Positions 23,789 to 33,242 of a stretch of 64,000 bases of DNA are shown piece by piece. The position numbers and the translations under genes were made by a program. Numbering within the stretch: the stretch's first letter is position 1; each line of letters starts with the position of its first letter. The stretch is taken from the NCBI RefSeq assembly GCF_900110255.1, contig NZ_FODD01000020.1:62001-126000 (forward strand), given 5' to 3'. The DNA comes from Actinacidiphila rubida. Lineage in GTDB: Bacteria > Actinomycetota > Actinomycetes > Streptomycetales > Streptomycetaceae. The notes beneath the pieces are model-generated. The model was not told where the DNA came from. It did not search any database and saw only the letters and a list, made by a program, of their open reading frames with translations.

Positions 23789-23942
23789 TATGTCGCAGGG
23801 GAACCTTCCTTCGATAGGCTTACCCCGGTGGCACCGCAGAGTGCCCCGCATCCGGCGGATGCCAAACCGCCATTCCTGCCCAGCCGCGCCGGCAATGGAG
23901 CCGCGCCCGCAGGGCGCACCGCACAAGGAGATTCGTCGAACG

Positions 23943-24866
23943 ATGGCCGGTCCCGCGTTCCGCGCCGCCGCAGTACGGGTGCGCGTCCCCGCGACCAGCG
24001 CCAACCTGGGCCCCGGTTTCGACGCCTTCGGCCTGGCCTTGGGGCTGTACGACGACGTGGTCGTCCGTGTCGCCGACTCGGGCCTGCACGTCGACATCGC
24101 GGGTGAGAGCGCCGACACGCTGCCCCGCGACGAGAAGCACCTGGTCGTGCGGTCCCTGCGGACCGCGTTCGACCTGCTCGGCGGGCAGCCGCGCGGCCTC
24201 GAGGTGGTGTGCGCCAACCGCATCCCGCACGGGCGCGGCCTCGGCTCCTCCTCCGCGGCGATCTGCGCCGGCATCATCGCCGCCCGCGCCGTGACGATAG
24301 GCGGGCCCGCCGTTCTCGACGACACCGCGCTGCTGGAGCTGGCCACCGAGATCGAGGGCCACCCCGACAACGTCGCGGCCTGCCTGCTCGGCGGATTCAC
24401 CGTAGCCTGGACAGAGGGCGGTGCCGCCCGGGCGGTCCGCATGGACCCTGCCGCTTCACTGATTCCGGTGGTCTTCGTGCCCGCCGCCCCGCTGCTCACC
24501 GAGACCGCGCGCGGCATGCTGCCGCGCAGCGTCCCGCACGTCGACGCGGCGGCCAACGCCGGCCGGGCCGCGCTGCTCGTCGAGGCGCTCACCAGGCGCC
24601 CCGAGCTGCTGCTGCCCGCCACCGAGGACCGGTTGCACCAGGACTACCGGGCGCCCGCCATGCCCGAGACCATCGCCCTGGTGAACCGTCTGCGCGCCGA
24701 GGGCGTCCCCGCTGTCGTGTCCGGCGCCGGGCCGACGGTGCTCGCGCTGTGCGACGAGGGGGACGCGGACAAGGTCTCCCGGCTCGGGGGCGAGGGCTGG
24801 GCCGCCCATCGTCTGGCGCTCGACCCGACCGGGGCCAGTGTCCTGCCGCTCGTCGGGGGGCAGTGA
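23943..24866 (+). CDS. thrB: Homoserine kinase
   Basis: It phosphorylates homoserine using ATP. The product is 307 residues of the GHMP kinase family: N-terminal VRVPATSANLGPGFDAFGL, the ATP loop HGRGLGSSSAAICAG, and the C-terminal SGAGPTVLAL. The ATG at 23943 has AAGGAG about 13 bases upstream, slightly distant. It follows thrC by 219 bases containing a hairpin and a possible -10 (TAGGCT at 23815), so it may be transcribed separately. Confidence 0.95.
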   Translation: MAGPAFRAAAVRVRVPATSANLGPGFDAFGLALGLYDDVVVRVADSGLHVDIAGESADTLPRDEKHLVVRSLRTAFDLLGGQPRGLEVVCANRIPHGRGLGSSSAAICAGIIAARAVTIGGPAVLDDTALLELATEIEGHPDNVAACLLGGFTVAWTEGGAARAVRMDPAASLIPVVFVPAAPLLTETARGMLPRSVPHVDAAANAGRAALLVEALTRRPELLLPATEDRLHQDYRAPAMPETIALVNRLRAEGVPAVVSGAGPTVLALCDEGDADKVSRLGGEGWAAHRLALDPTGASVLPLVGGQ

Positions 24867-25288
24867 CACGATTGCCGGTCGAGGAGAGGGGGAATATGTG
24901 TGGGATCCGGTAGTGTTAATCTCAAGCCAGCATTCGCCGCCCAATGGGCGCGATGCGCTGTGTCCCCGCCTCTGCTGAATGAGGATGCCGAATGAGGCAG
25001 CGGACGACACATCTTCCGGGAGCCTCCCACACCGCATAGGCAGCCTGACTGGGGAGTCGGACAGCCTGCCTTCGCAGTGTCGAGCACGCTCCGGATTCGG
25101 TACGAGTTCCAGCTCCGGAGTCGGTAGGAGTTCCGGGGGCCATCTCCGTACCGAGAGCACGTATGTATTTCTGCCGCCATCTGGCGGACCACCGCCCCGG
25201 ATCTGAACAGCGGAAACGCCCAGACCCGGACAGCACGACCGGTCGCCGAGCCATTCAGGCCGACGTCCGCTCCAGGGAAGGACCCTTC
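24867..25288. other. rho leader / promoter region
   Basis: This 422-bp gap holds no gene I can support. TAGTGT at 24911 could be a -10 element for a long rho leader. Rho is often autoregulated through its leader, but I see no clear terminator hairpin. Confidence 0.4.
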
Positions 25289-27262
25289 GTGAGCGACACC
25301 ACCGATCTGATGGGCGTGCGCGCAGACAACACTGTCGCCGCGTCCGAAGCCGCTGCGCCTGCCTCCGGTGCTGCGCCCAGCGCCGCACGGCGACGCCGGT
25401 CCGGTACCGGTCTTGACGGCATGGTCCTGGCCGAGCTCCAGCAGCTCGCCTCCGGCCTCGGGATCAAGGGCACGGCGCGGATGCGCAAGAGCCAGCTGAT
25501 CGAGACCATCAAGGAGCGTCAGGCCGGCGGCGGCGCCGCCCCGCAGGCCGAGGCTCCCGCGGCCGAGAAGCCCAAGCGCCGCGCCACTTCCCGGACGCGC
25601 GTCGAGCAGTCCGACGAGGGCAGCGCCGCGGCCGCGGGTGGCTCGGCCACCGCGACGAGCGACCAGCAGATCGAGATCCCCGGCCAGCCGGCCGGTGACA
25701 AGGGCGAGAAGTCCGCGCCGAAGGGCGAGGCGAAGACGGCCGAGCAGGCCGGCGGCCGCGCGGAGCGCGCCGCCGAGGCCGCCGCCGACACCGCCGAGGG
25801 CAAGGGCGACGGCAAGCAGGGCGGCGACGACCGCCAGGACCGCCAGCGCGGCCAGCGCGGCGACCGCCGCGAGCGGCAGCGCGACCGCCGCAACCGGGAC
25901 GGCGACGACCGCCAGGACCGCCAGGACCGGCAGGACCGCCAGCGCGGCGGCCAGCAGGGACAGCAGGGCCAGGGCGGCGGCCAGAACCAGCAGGGTGGCG
26001 GCGGCCAGCAGGACGACGACGAGTTCGGCGATGGCCGGGGCCGGCGCCGCGGCCGCTACCGCGACCGCCGGGGCCGCGGCCGGGGCCGCGAGGACTTCGG
26101 CGGCAGCGAGCCGCAGGTCGCCGACGACGACGTGCTGATCCCCGTCGCCGGCATCCTCGACATCCTCGACAACTACGCGTTCATCCGCACCTCCGGCTAC
26201 CTGCCGGGCCCGAACGACGTGTACGTCTCGCTCGCCCAGGTCCGCAAGAACGGCCTGCGCAAGGGCGACCACGTCACCGGCGCGGTGCGGCAGCCCAAGG
26301 ACGGCGAGCGCCGCGAGAAGTTCAACGCGCTGGTGCGCCTGGACTCCGCGAACGGCATGGCCGCCGACTCCGGCCGCGGCCGCCCGGAGTTCAACAAGCT
26401 CACCCCGCTGTACCCGCAGGACCGCCTGCGCCTGGAGTCCGACCCGGGCGTGCTGACCACGCGGATCATCGACCTGGTGTCGCCGATCGGCAAGGGCCAG
26501 CGCGGTCTGATCGTGGCCCCGCCGAAGACCGGCAAGACCATGATCATGCAGGCGATCGCCAACGCGATCACCACCAACAACCCCGAGTGCCACCTGATGG
26601 TCGTGCTCGTCGACGAGCGGCCCGAAGAGGTCACCGACATGCAGCGGTCGGTGAAGGGCGAGGTCATCTCCTCGACCTTCGACCGCCCGGCCGAGGACCA
26701 CACCACGGTCGCCGAGCTGGCCATCGAGCGCGCCAAGCGCCTGGTGGAGCTGGGCCACGACGTGGTCGTGCTGCTCGACTCCATCACCCGCCTGGGCCGC
26801 GCGTACAACCTCGCGGCGCCCGCCTCCGGCCGCATCCTGTCCGGTGGTGTCGACTCGACCGCGCTCTACCCGCCGAAGCGCTTCTTCGGTGCCGCGCGCA
26901 ACATCGAGGACGGCGGCTCGCTGACCATCCTGGCCACCGCGCTGGTCGAGACCGGTTCGCGGATGGACGAGGTGATCTTCGAGGAGTTCAAGGGCACCGG
27001 CAACATGGAGCTCAAGCTCGACCGCAAGCTTGCCGACAAGCGCATCTTCCCCGCGGTGGACGTGGACGCGTCCGGCACCCGCAAGGAGGAGATCCTGCTG
27101 GGCGGCGAGGAGCTGGGCATCGTCTGGAAGCTGCGCCGGGTGCTGCACGCCCTGGACCAGCAGCAGGCGATCGAGCTGCTGCTGGACAAGATGAAGCAGA
27201 CCAAGTCCAACGCCGAGTTCCTGATGCAGATCGCGAAGACCACCCCGGGCAACAACGACTGA
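25289..27262 (+). CDS. rho: Transcription termination factor Rho
   Basis: Rho is the hexameric RNA helicase that ends transcription. The start GTG at 25289 follows AGGGAAGGA; the product is 657 residues. The N-terminal Rho_N domain (MVLAELQQLASGLGIKG) is followed by a long low-complexity insert (about 70-275) rich in Arg, Gly, Gln, Asp and Glu, including repeated DRQDRQ and RGRGRG runs. Then come the OSB-fold RNA-binding domain (GILDILDNYAFIRTSGYLPG) and the ATPase with P-loop APPKTGKT (410-417) and SITRLGRAYN. The insert is typical of Actinobacteria; it binds RNA and changes termination in relatives. A strong terminator follows. Confidence 0.97.
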   Translation: MSDTTDLMGVRADNTVAASEAAAPASGAAPSAARRRRSGTGLDGMVLAELQQLASGLGIKGTARMRKSQLIETIKERQAGGGAAPQAEAPAAEKPKRRATSRTRVEQSDEGSAAAAGGSATATSDQQIEIPGQPAGDKGEKSAPKGEAKTAEQAGGRAERAAEAAADTAEGKGDGKQGGDDRQDRQRGQRGDRRERQRDRRNRDGDDRQDRQDRQDRQRGGQQGQQGQGGGQNQQGGGGQQDDDEFGDGRGRRRGRYRDRRGRGRGREDFGGSEPQVADDDVLIPVAGILDILDNYAFIRTSGYLPGPNDVYVSLAQVRKNGLRKGDHVTGAVRQPKDGERREKFNALVRLDSANGMAADSGRGRPEFNKLTPLYPQDRLRLESDPGVLTTRIIDLVSPIGKGQRGLIVAPPKTGKTMIMQAIANAITTNNPECHLMVVLVDERPEEVTDMQRSVKGEVISSTFDRPAEDHTTVAELAIERAKRLVELGHDVVVLLDSITRLGRAYNLAAPASGRILSGGVDSTALYPPKRFFGAARNIEDGGSLTILATALVETGSRMDEVIFEEFKGTGNMELKLDRKLADKRIFPAVDVDASGTRKEEILLGGEELGIVWKLRRVLHALDQQQAIELLLDKMKQTKSNAEFLMQIAKTTPGNND

Positions 27263-27323
27263 CCCCACCGCCGGGCGCCCGCCCGGCAGTTGGGGGAGTA
27301 CCGGATCTTCTTCCCTTGCTGAT

Positions 27324-27362
27324 GCCCTGCCCGCCGGCCCGCCCGGCGGGCAGGGCTTTTTT
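27324..27362 (+). terminator. Intrinsic terminator of rho
   Basis: A 14-bp perfect GC stem (GCCCTGCCCGCCGG and complement) with a 5-base loop is followed by six T residues. It is the clearest intrinsic terminator in the window. Confidence 0.9.
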
Positions 27363-27686
27363 CGTTGACCTGCCGTCGACCGTCTGTTGACGTCCCGCAG
27401 AGTTCCGCCGAAGGTTTCGCTCGACGTTTCTTTACCGAATCATGTGACGGACCGATTCTGTGCGGCTGGTGTGAACCCGTACGGCGGTCATATGATCGGC
27501 CAGCCGCAGGTGGGGGGGAGTCCATCTTCGGACCCGGTCCCGCGCCGGCGGCCCAACGGCCCGCCCGCGCCCGGACGGGTCCGTTTTTTTCTGCGCCTTC
27601 CACTCACTCCTGCGTGCACGTTTCCGGTGCCGCCGCGCCGTGTCCCACGCGCCCGCGGCACGACATCCGAACATCAGGAGATCTGA

Positions 27687-29513
27687 GTGTCCTCTGCCCA
27701 CCAGGGCGTCAAGCCCGGACGGCGCAGCCTCAAGGCGCTTCCGGTTGCCGCCCTTGCCGTCGGCACGGCGGGCCTGTTCCTCACGGCCCCGTCCGCCCAC
27801 GCCGACGGCACCCCGCTGCCGCACGCGTTCAACGCGGCCGCGACCCACAGTGCCGCGAGCCCGGCCGAGTTGAAGTCCCGCATCGCCGGAGCGGTCCGCA
27901 CCGCGGCCCGCACCGTGTCGCGCTCCTCGCTCGCCGGAAGCACCACCACCGGCAGCAGCACCACCGGCCCCAAGGCCACCCCGTACATCATCGGCGGCAC
28001 CACCACGACGTTCTCCCAGGCGCCGTGGATGGTGCAGCTCTTCTACTACGACGACAAGGGCACCGCGTCCACGTCCGACGACGTGGGCTTCTTCTGCGGC
28101 GGCACCGTCGTCAGCCCGACGAAGATCCTCACTGCGGCCCACTGCGTCAAGGGTTACGACTGGTACGACAACGGCGCCATCATCACCGGCACCGACCAGC
28201 AGCCCACCACGGACGCGGCTGGCAACACCGACTTCCACGGTGGCACGGTCAGCGACCTGAGCACGCAGTGGAACCACCCGTCGTTCAACGCTACGACGAT
28301 CGACAACGACGCCGCGCTGCTCACGGTGGACCCCGGCTACCCGATCGCGTCGACCGCCAAGGCGCTGCCGATCACCAGCAGCACCGACACGGCGTCGTAC
28401 GCGGCCGGCAAGACGGCGACGGTCTACGGCTGGGGACGCACGTCGTCCACCACCCAGGACCCGTCGCAGACGCTGAAGACCGCGCCGATCCCCCTCAACT
28501 CGGACGCCACCTGCACCCAGTGGGCCGGTACCGAGTTCGTGCCGGGTCACATGGTCTGCGGCGGCTCGCCCGCCAGCGGCACCGACACGGGCACCGTCAC
28601 GCCGTGCAACGGCGACTCCGGCGGTCCGCTCGTGGAGAGCGGCAAGATCATCGGCATCGTGTCGTGGGGTGTCGAGGACTGCGTCGAGTCCGGTGCCCAC
28701 AGCGTGTTCACCAAGGTGAGCACGTACGCGGGCGCGATCAACCAGCGCATGGACGACGCGAGCCTGCTCGGCGCCAACTCCGGCGACACCCTGGCGGACC
28801 TGTTCGCCCGGACGCCGGCCGGCGAGGGCTACATGTACCAGTCCAAGGGCAGCAGCTTCGCCACCCGCCTTGACGTCGGCCCGAGTTGGAGCACCTTCAA
28901 CCTGGTGCGGCAGGCCGACCTGAACGGCGACTGGGTTGGGGACCTGGTGGTCCGGGACACGTCCGGCCACCTGCGCTTCCTCAACGGCATGGACGGTTCG
29001 GCCACGGACATCGGCGCCGGCTGGAACGCGATGAAGTCGATCACGCTGCCCGGTGACATCACCGGTGACGGCAAGTCCGACCTCTTCGCGACCGACAGCT
29101 CCGGCGTGGCGTACGTCTACCCGGGCACGGGCACCGGCAAGTTCGGTACCCGGATCAAGGTCGGCTCGGGCTGGGGCATCTACGGCTCCGTCATCTACGG
29201 CAAGGGCGACCTCACCGACGACGGCAAGGCCGACCTGGTGACCCGCGACAGCACCGGTGCGATGTGGCTGTACAAGGGCACGGGCGTCGCGTCCGCGCCC
29301 TGGGCGGCCCGCGTCAAGATCGGTGCCGGCTGGAACACGTACAACGCCTTCGCCTCCACCGGCGACATGACCGGTGACGGCAAGGCGGACCTCCTCGCGC
29401 GCGACACGGCGGGCAAGCTGTGGCTCTACAAGGGCACCGGCTCGTCCACCGCGCCGTACGCGGCACGGGTCCTGATCGGCGCGGGCTGGAACATCTACAA
29501 CCTGTTCGGCTGA
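27687..29513 (+). CDS. Secreted trypsin-like serine protease with C-terminal FG-GAP repeats
   Basis: The product is 608 residues with a GTG start after AGGAG. A signal peptide (KALPVAALAVGTAGLFL, cleavage after AHA near residue 35) exports it. The S1 peptidase domain (about 108-360) has the triad His152 (TAAHCV), Asp208 (DNDAALL) and Ser311 (GDSGGPL), and begins after an IIGG site, so a propeptide of about 70 residues is expected. The C-terminal part (about 385-608) has four to five FG-GAP/VCBS-type repeats with calcium-binding loops (DITGDGKSDLF, DMTGDGKADLL), forming a propeller-like adhesion module. It is a single-gene unit between rho and the LCP gene, with hairpins after it. Confidence 0.9.
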   Translation: MSSAHQGVKPGRRSLKALPVAALAVGTAGLFLTAPSAHADGTPLPHAFNAAATHSAASPAELKSRIAGAVRTAARTVSRSSLAGSTTTGSSTTGPKATPYIIGGTTTTFSQAPWMVQLFYYDDKGTASTSDDVGFFCGGTVVSPTKILTAAHCVKGYDWYDNGAIITGTDQQPTTDAAGNTDFHGGTVSDLSTQWNHPSFNATTIDNDAALLTVDPGYPIASTAKALPITSSTDTASYAAGKTATVYGWGRTSSTTQDPSQTLKTAPIPLNSDATCTQWAGTEFVPGHMVCGGSPASGTDTGTVTPCNGDSGGPLVESGKIIGIVSWGVEDCVESGAHSVFTKVSTYAGAINQRMDDASLLGANSGDTLADLFARTPAGEGYMYQSKGSSFATRLDVGPSWSTFNLVRQADLNGDWVGDLVVRDTSGHLRFLNGMDGSATDIGAGWNAMKSITLPGDITGDGKSDLFATDSSGVAYVYPGTGTGKFGTRIKVGSGWGIYGSVIYGKGDLTDDGKADLVTRDSTGAMWLYKGTGVASAPWAARVKIGAGWNTYNAFASTGDMTGDGKADLLARDTAGKLWLYKGTGSSTAPYAARVLIGAGWNIYNLFG

Positions 29514-29526
29514 TCACCGTGAACAC

Positions 29527-29569
29527 GCTCAGTGACCGCGACCGCAGGTCCGGTCACTGAGCGGGTTTT
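29527..29569 (+). terminator. Terminator of the protease gene
   Basis: Perfect 11-bp stem GCTCAGTGACC/GGTCACTGAGC with a TTTT shortly after. Confidence 0.8.
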
Positions 29570-29575
29570 CACCCG

Positions 29576-29617
29576 GGACTCCCGCATATCCCCTGTTCAG
29601 GGGGTGTGCGGGAGTCC
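29576..29617. terminator. Second hairpin downstream of the protease gene
   Basis: Arms GGACTCCCGCA and TGCGGGAGTCC, extended inside by CCCC/GGGG, form a long hairpin seven bases after the first terminator's T run. It may be a back-up terminator or act on leftward transcription. Confidence 0.6.
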
Positions 29618-29715
29618 TGTCGTATCACCCGGATGGTCCCCCGGATGCCGGAACCCGCACCCCGGGCGCACGATGGAGAGTCCGACAAAACGGACCTACG
29701 CCGGAGGTGCCGCCC

Positions 29716-30816
29716 ATGGTCGACGATCAGCTGCCGCGGACCGGCTCCAGCCCCAGCGGGGCCGGGGACGCCCGCAGGCGCCGCCGGCGCGGCCTGAAGA
29801 TCGTGGCCTGGGTGACGGCGGGCCTGGTGCTCGTGGGCGCCGGCGGAGCCGCGTACCTGTACGAGCGGCTGAACGGCAACATCCACAGCGTCGACATCAA
29901 CCGCGCCCTCGGCGGCCACCGCCCCGCCCCGCTGGGCAACGGGGCCATGGACATCCTGGTCCTCGGCTCCGACTCCCGGTCGGGACCCAACAAGGTGTAC
30001 GGGCACAACAGCGGAGCGCGATCGGACACCGCGATGATCGTGCACCTCGCCGCCGGCCACCGCTCGGCGAGCGTGGTCAGCATCCCGCGCGACACCCTCG
30101 TCGACCGCCCGGCCTGCCGGACCGCGAAGAGCGGTACGGCGCCCGCGGCCTCCCAGGTGATGTTCAACAGCGCCTACGACGTCGGTGGGCCGGTGTGCGC
30201 CGTCAAGACCGTCGAGCAGCTGACCGGGCTGCGCATGGACCACTACATCGAGGTCGACTTCACCGGGTTCAAGAACCTGGTCAACGCCCTCGGCGGGGTC
30301 CCGCTGACCACGAGGCAGGCCATCAACGACCCCAAGAGCCACCTGGACCTGCCGGCCGGCAGCCACACCCTGGACGGCGACCAGGCGCTCGGCCTGGTAC
30401 GCACCCGGCACGCGATAGCCGACGGCAGCGACCTGGGCCGCATCCAGCTGCAGCAGGCGTTCATGCGCGCCCTGGTGGACCGTATGTCCGGCATCGGGCT
30501 GTCCACCAGCCCCGGCAAGCTCTTCTCGGTCGCCGACACCGCCACCAGGGCCGTCACGACCGACACCGGGCTCGGCTCGGTCAACAAGCTCATGGGCCTG
30601 GGGCAGAGCATGCAGCACCTGAAGGCCTCGCAGGTGCACATGGTGACGCTGCCGGTGCAGTTCGCGGCCGACCGCAACCGGGTCGTCCCGATCCCCGCCA
30701 AGGCGGCGATGGTGTGGTCCGCGCTGCGCGCCGACAAGCCCATTCCGCCGGCCGCCACCAAGGGTTCGGTGGCCAACGAGGTCAAGGCGCGCAAGGTCGT
30801 CAGCGCCCGGGAATGA
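29716..30816 (+). CDS. LytR-CpsA-Psr (LCP) family protein
   Basis: LCP enzymes transfer lipid-linked glycopolymers such as teichoic acids onto peptidoglycan outside the cell. The start ATG at 29716 follows GGAGG; the product is 366 residues. A basic N terminus (RRRRRRGLK) and one membrane helix (IVAWVTAGLVLVGAGGAAYLY) anchor it. The LCP domain has ILVLGSDSRSG, RSDTAMIVHL and SVVSIPRDTLV with the conserved acidic and Arg residues that bind the lipid pyrophosphate, then YIEVDFTGFKNLVNALGGV. Genes of this type near rho are conserved in Streptomyces. Confidence 0.9.
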   Translation: MVDDQLPRTGSSPSGAGDARRRRRRGLKIVAWVTAGLVLVGAGGAAYLYERLNGNIHSVDINRALGGHRPAPLGNGAMDILVLGSDSRSGPNKVYGHNSGARSDTAMIVHLAAGHRSASVVSIPRDTLVDRPACRTAKSGTAPAASQVMFNSAYDVGGPVCAVKTVEQLTGLRMDHYIEVDFTGFKNLVNALGGVPLTTRQAINDPKSHLDLPAGSHTLDGDQALGLVRTRHAIADGSDLGRIQLQQAFMRALVDRMSGIGLSTSPGKLFSVADTATRAVTTDTGLGSVNKLMGLGQSMQHLKASQVHMVTLPVQFAADRNRVVPIPAKAAMVWSALRADKPIPPAATKGSVANEVKARKVVSARE

Positions 30817-30940
30817 ACCGGCCCGGCCCCTGGTTTTGGGAGATGCGGTCAGTACTGGCAGACTGGTCCGCTGGTCCCGGTTCACGCACCCGCAATTCCG
30901 CGCGTGCGACCCGGTGCCCTCCCGAACCTAGGAGAATCCC

Positions 30941-31165
30941 TTGAAGCGCGACATCCACCCCGAGTACGTCGAGACCCAGGTCACCTGCACCTGTGGCGCG
31001 TCGTTCACCACCCGCAGCACCGAGTCGAGCGGCCAGATCCGCGCCGACGTGTGCTCCGAGTGCCACCCGTTCTACACGGGCAAGCAGAAGATCCTCGACA
31101 CCGGCGGTCGCGTCGCCCGCTTCGAGGCCCGCTTCGGCAAGGCCGCCGGGTCCGCCAAGAAGTAG
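30941..31165 (+). CDS. rpmE: 50S ribosomal protein L31 (zinc-containing type)
   Basis: The product is 74 residues, starting at TTG after AGGAGAATCCC. Cys16, Cys18, Cys38 and Cys41 (TCTCG and VCSECHPFY) form the zinc site of the C+ form of L31. Such genes are usually expressed under zinc sufficiency while a Cys-free paralogue, regulated by Zur, replaces them in starvation. It lies alone between the LCP gene and prfA, a place conserved in Streptomyces. Confidence 0.96.
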   Translation: MKRDIHPEYVETQVTCTCGASFTTRSTESSGQIRADVCSECHPFYTGKQKILDTGGRVARFEARFGKAAGSAKK

Positions 31166-31259
31166 CGACCCGCGAGCGCCGGTCCACGGCCGCCCCCAGG
31201 GCGGCCGGACCGGCGCTTTGTCGTCCCGCACACTTCTTCTTCTTTCACTCCAGGGATCC

Positions 31260-32342
31260 ATGATGTTCGAGGCGGTCGAGGACCTGATCGGCGAGCACGC
31301 CGGTCTTGAGAAGCAGCTTGCCGACCCCGCGGTGCACGCGGACCAGGCCAACGCACGCAAGCTCAACAAGCGCTACGCGGAGCTGACCCCCATCGTCACC
31401 ACCTACCGCTCCTGGCGGCGGGCCGGCGACGACATCGACACCGCCCGCGAGCTCGCGGCCGACGACCCGGACTTCGCCGCCGAGGTCAAGGACCTGGAGA
31501 GGCAGCGCGAGGAGCTGACCGACAGGCTGCGGCTGCTGCTGGTCCCGCGCGACCCCAGCGACGACAAGGACGTCATCCTGGAGGTCAAGGCGGGCGAGGG
31601 CGGCGAGGAGTCCGCGCTGTTCGCCGGCGACCTGCTGCGGATGTACCTGCGCTACGCCGAGCGGGTCGGCTGGAAGACCGAGATCCTCGACGCCAACGAG
31701 TCCGACCTCGGCGGCTACAAGGACGTCCAGGTCGCCGTGAAGGCCAAGGCGAGCCACGAGGCCGGCCAGGGCGTCTGGGCGCGCCTGAAGTACGAGGGCG
31801 GCGTGCACCGTGTGCAGCGCGTGCCGGCCACCGAGTCGCAGGGCCGCATCCACACCTCCGCGGCCGGCGTGCTCGTCACGCCGGAGGCCGAGGAGGTCGA
31901 GGTCGAGATCGGCCCCAACGACCTGCGGATCGACGTCTACCGCTCGTCCGGCCCCGGCGGCCAGTCGGTCAACACCACCGACTCCGCGGTCCGCATCACG
32001 CACCTGCCCTCCGGCCTGGTGGTCTCCTGCCAGAACGAGAAGAGCCAGCTGCAGAACAAGGAGTCGGCGATGCGCATCCTGCGCTCCCGGCTGCTCGCCG
32101 CCGCCCAGGAGGAGGCCGAGCGCGAGGCGTCCGACGCCCGGCGCAGCCAGGTCCGCACCGTCGACCGCTCCGAGCGGATCCGCACCTACAACTTCCCGGA
32201 GAACCGCATCTCCGACCACCGTGTCGGCTTCAAGGCCTACAACCTGGACCAGGTGCTCGACGGCGACCTGGACGCCCTGATCCAGGCGGCCGTCGACGCC
32301 GACTCCGCGGCCAAGCTGGCCGCCGCGGGCGACGCGGCCTGA
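31260..32342 (+). CDS. prfA: Peptide chain release factor 1
   Basis: RF1 releases the peptide at UAG and UAA. The product is 360 residues; two tandem ATG codons (31260, 31263) are possible starts. The codon-recognition motif PAT lies in RVPATESQGRIHTSA, and the GGQ motif is at 233-235 (SSGPGGQSVNTTDSAVR). The Gln of GGQ is methylated by PrmC, whose gene follows 17 bases downstream, so the two form a functional pair. Confidence 0.97.
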   Translation: MMFEAVEDLIGEHAGLEKQLADPAVHADQANARKLNKRYAELTPIVTTYRSWRRAGDDIDTARELAADDPDFAAEVKDLERQREELTDRLRLLLVPRDPSDDKDVILEVKAGEGGEESALFAGDLLRMYLRYAERVGWKTEILDANESDLGGYKDVQVAVKAKASHEAGQGVWARLKYEGGVHRVQRVPATESQGRIHTSAAGVLVTPEAEEVEVEIGPNDLRIDVYRSSGPGGQSVNTTDSAVRITHLPSGLVVSCQNEKSQLQNKESAMRILRSRLLAAAQEEAEREASDARRSQVRTVDRSERIRTYNFPENRISDHRVGFKAYNLDQVLDGDLDALIQAAVDADSAAKLAAAGDAA

Positions 32343-32359
32343 ACGGGGAGGACGCGCAC

Positions 32360-33205
32360 GTGAACCTGCTGCTCGCCGAGGTGGCCCAGGCCGCCCAGCG
32401 GCTCGCCGACGCCGGCGTGCCGTCGCCCCGGTTCGACGCCGAGGAGCTCGCGGCCTTCATCCACGGCGTCAAGCGCGGCGAGCTGCACACCGTGGCCGAC
32501 GCGGAGTTCGACGCCCGCTACTGGGAGGCCGTCGCGCGCCGCGAGGCGCGCGAGCCGCTCCAGCACATCACCGGCCGGGCCTTCTTCCGCTACCTCGAAC
32601 TCCAGGTCGGGCCAGGGGTGTTCGTGCCCCGCCCGGAGACCGAGTCGGTGGTCGGCTGGGCCATAGACGCGGTGCGCGCGATGGACGTCGCCGAGCCGCA
32701 GATCGTCGACCTGTGCACCGGCTCCGGCGCCATCGCGCTCGCGCTGGCCCAGGAGGTGCCCAGGTCACGGGTGCACGCGGTCGAACTGTCCGAGCAGGCC
32801 CTGGAGTGGGCGCGCAAGAACACCGCCGGCAGCAAGGTGGACCTGCGGCACGGCGACGCGCTGACCGCGTTCCCCGACCTCAACGGCCAGGTGGACCTCG
32901 TCATCTCCAACCCGCCCTACATCCCGCTCGGCGAGTGGGAGTACGTTGCGCCCGAGGCCCGCGACCACGACCCCGAACTCGCCCTGTTCTCCGGCGAGGA
33001 CGGACTGGACACCATCCGCGGCATCGAGCGCACCGCGCACCGGCTGCTGCGTCCCGGCGGCGTCGTCGTGATCGAGCACGCCGACTCCCAGGGCGGCCAG
33101 GTGCCGTGGATCTTCAAGGAGGACGCGGGCTGGGCGGACGCGGCCGACCATCCCGATCTCAACAACCGGCCGCGCTTCACCACCGCCCGCAAGGCGACGC
33201 CGTGA
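32360..33205 (+). CDS. prmC: Release factor glutamine methyltransferase
   Basis: It uses SAM to methylate the Gln of the GGQ motif of release factors. The product is 281 residues with a GTG start. A helical N-terminal domain binds the factor; the methyltransferase domain has VDLCTGSGAIALALA (SAM binding) and NPPY at 184-187. It is in one operon with prfA and the Sua5-type gene. Confidence 0.95.
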   Translation: MNLLLAEVAQAAQRLADAGVPSPRFDAEELAAFIHGVKRGELHTVADAEFDARYWEAVARREAREPLQHITGRAFFRYLELQVGPGVFVPRPETESVVGWAIDAVRAMDVAEPQIVDLCTGSGAIALALAQEVPRSRVHAVELSEQALEWARKNTAGSKVDLRHGDALTAFPDLNGQVDLVISNPPYIPLGEWEYVAPEARDHDPELALFSGEDGLDTIRGIERTAHRLLRPGGVVVIEHADSQGGQVPWIFKEDAGWADAADHPDLNNRPRFTTARKATP

Positions 33206-33242
33206 CCACGGCACCAGCTCAGCAGCTTCAGGAGGTCAGCTA

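Noticed and set aside
23828..24106. GTG frame right after a -10-like sequence, overlapping the thrB start out of frame
   Set aside because: It could be a leaderless leader peptide, but its composition is that of a shadow of thrB and nothing supports translation.
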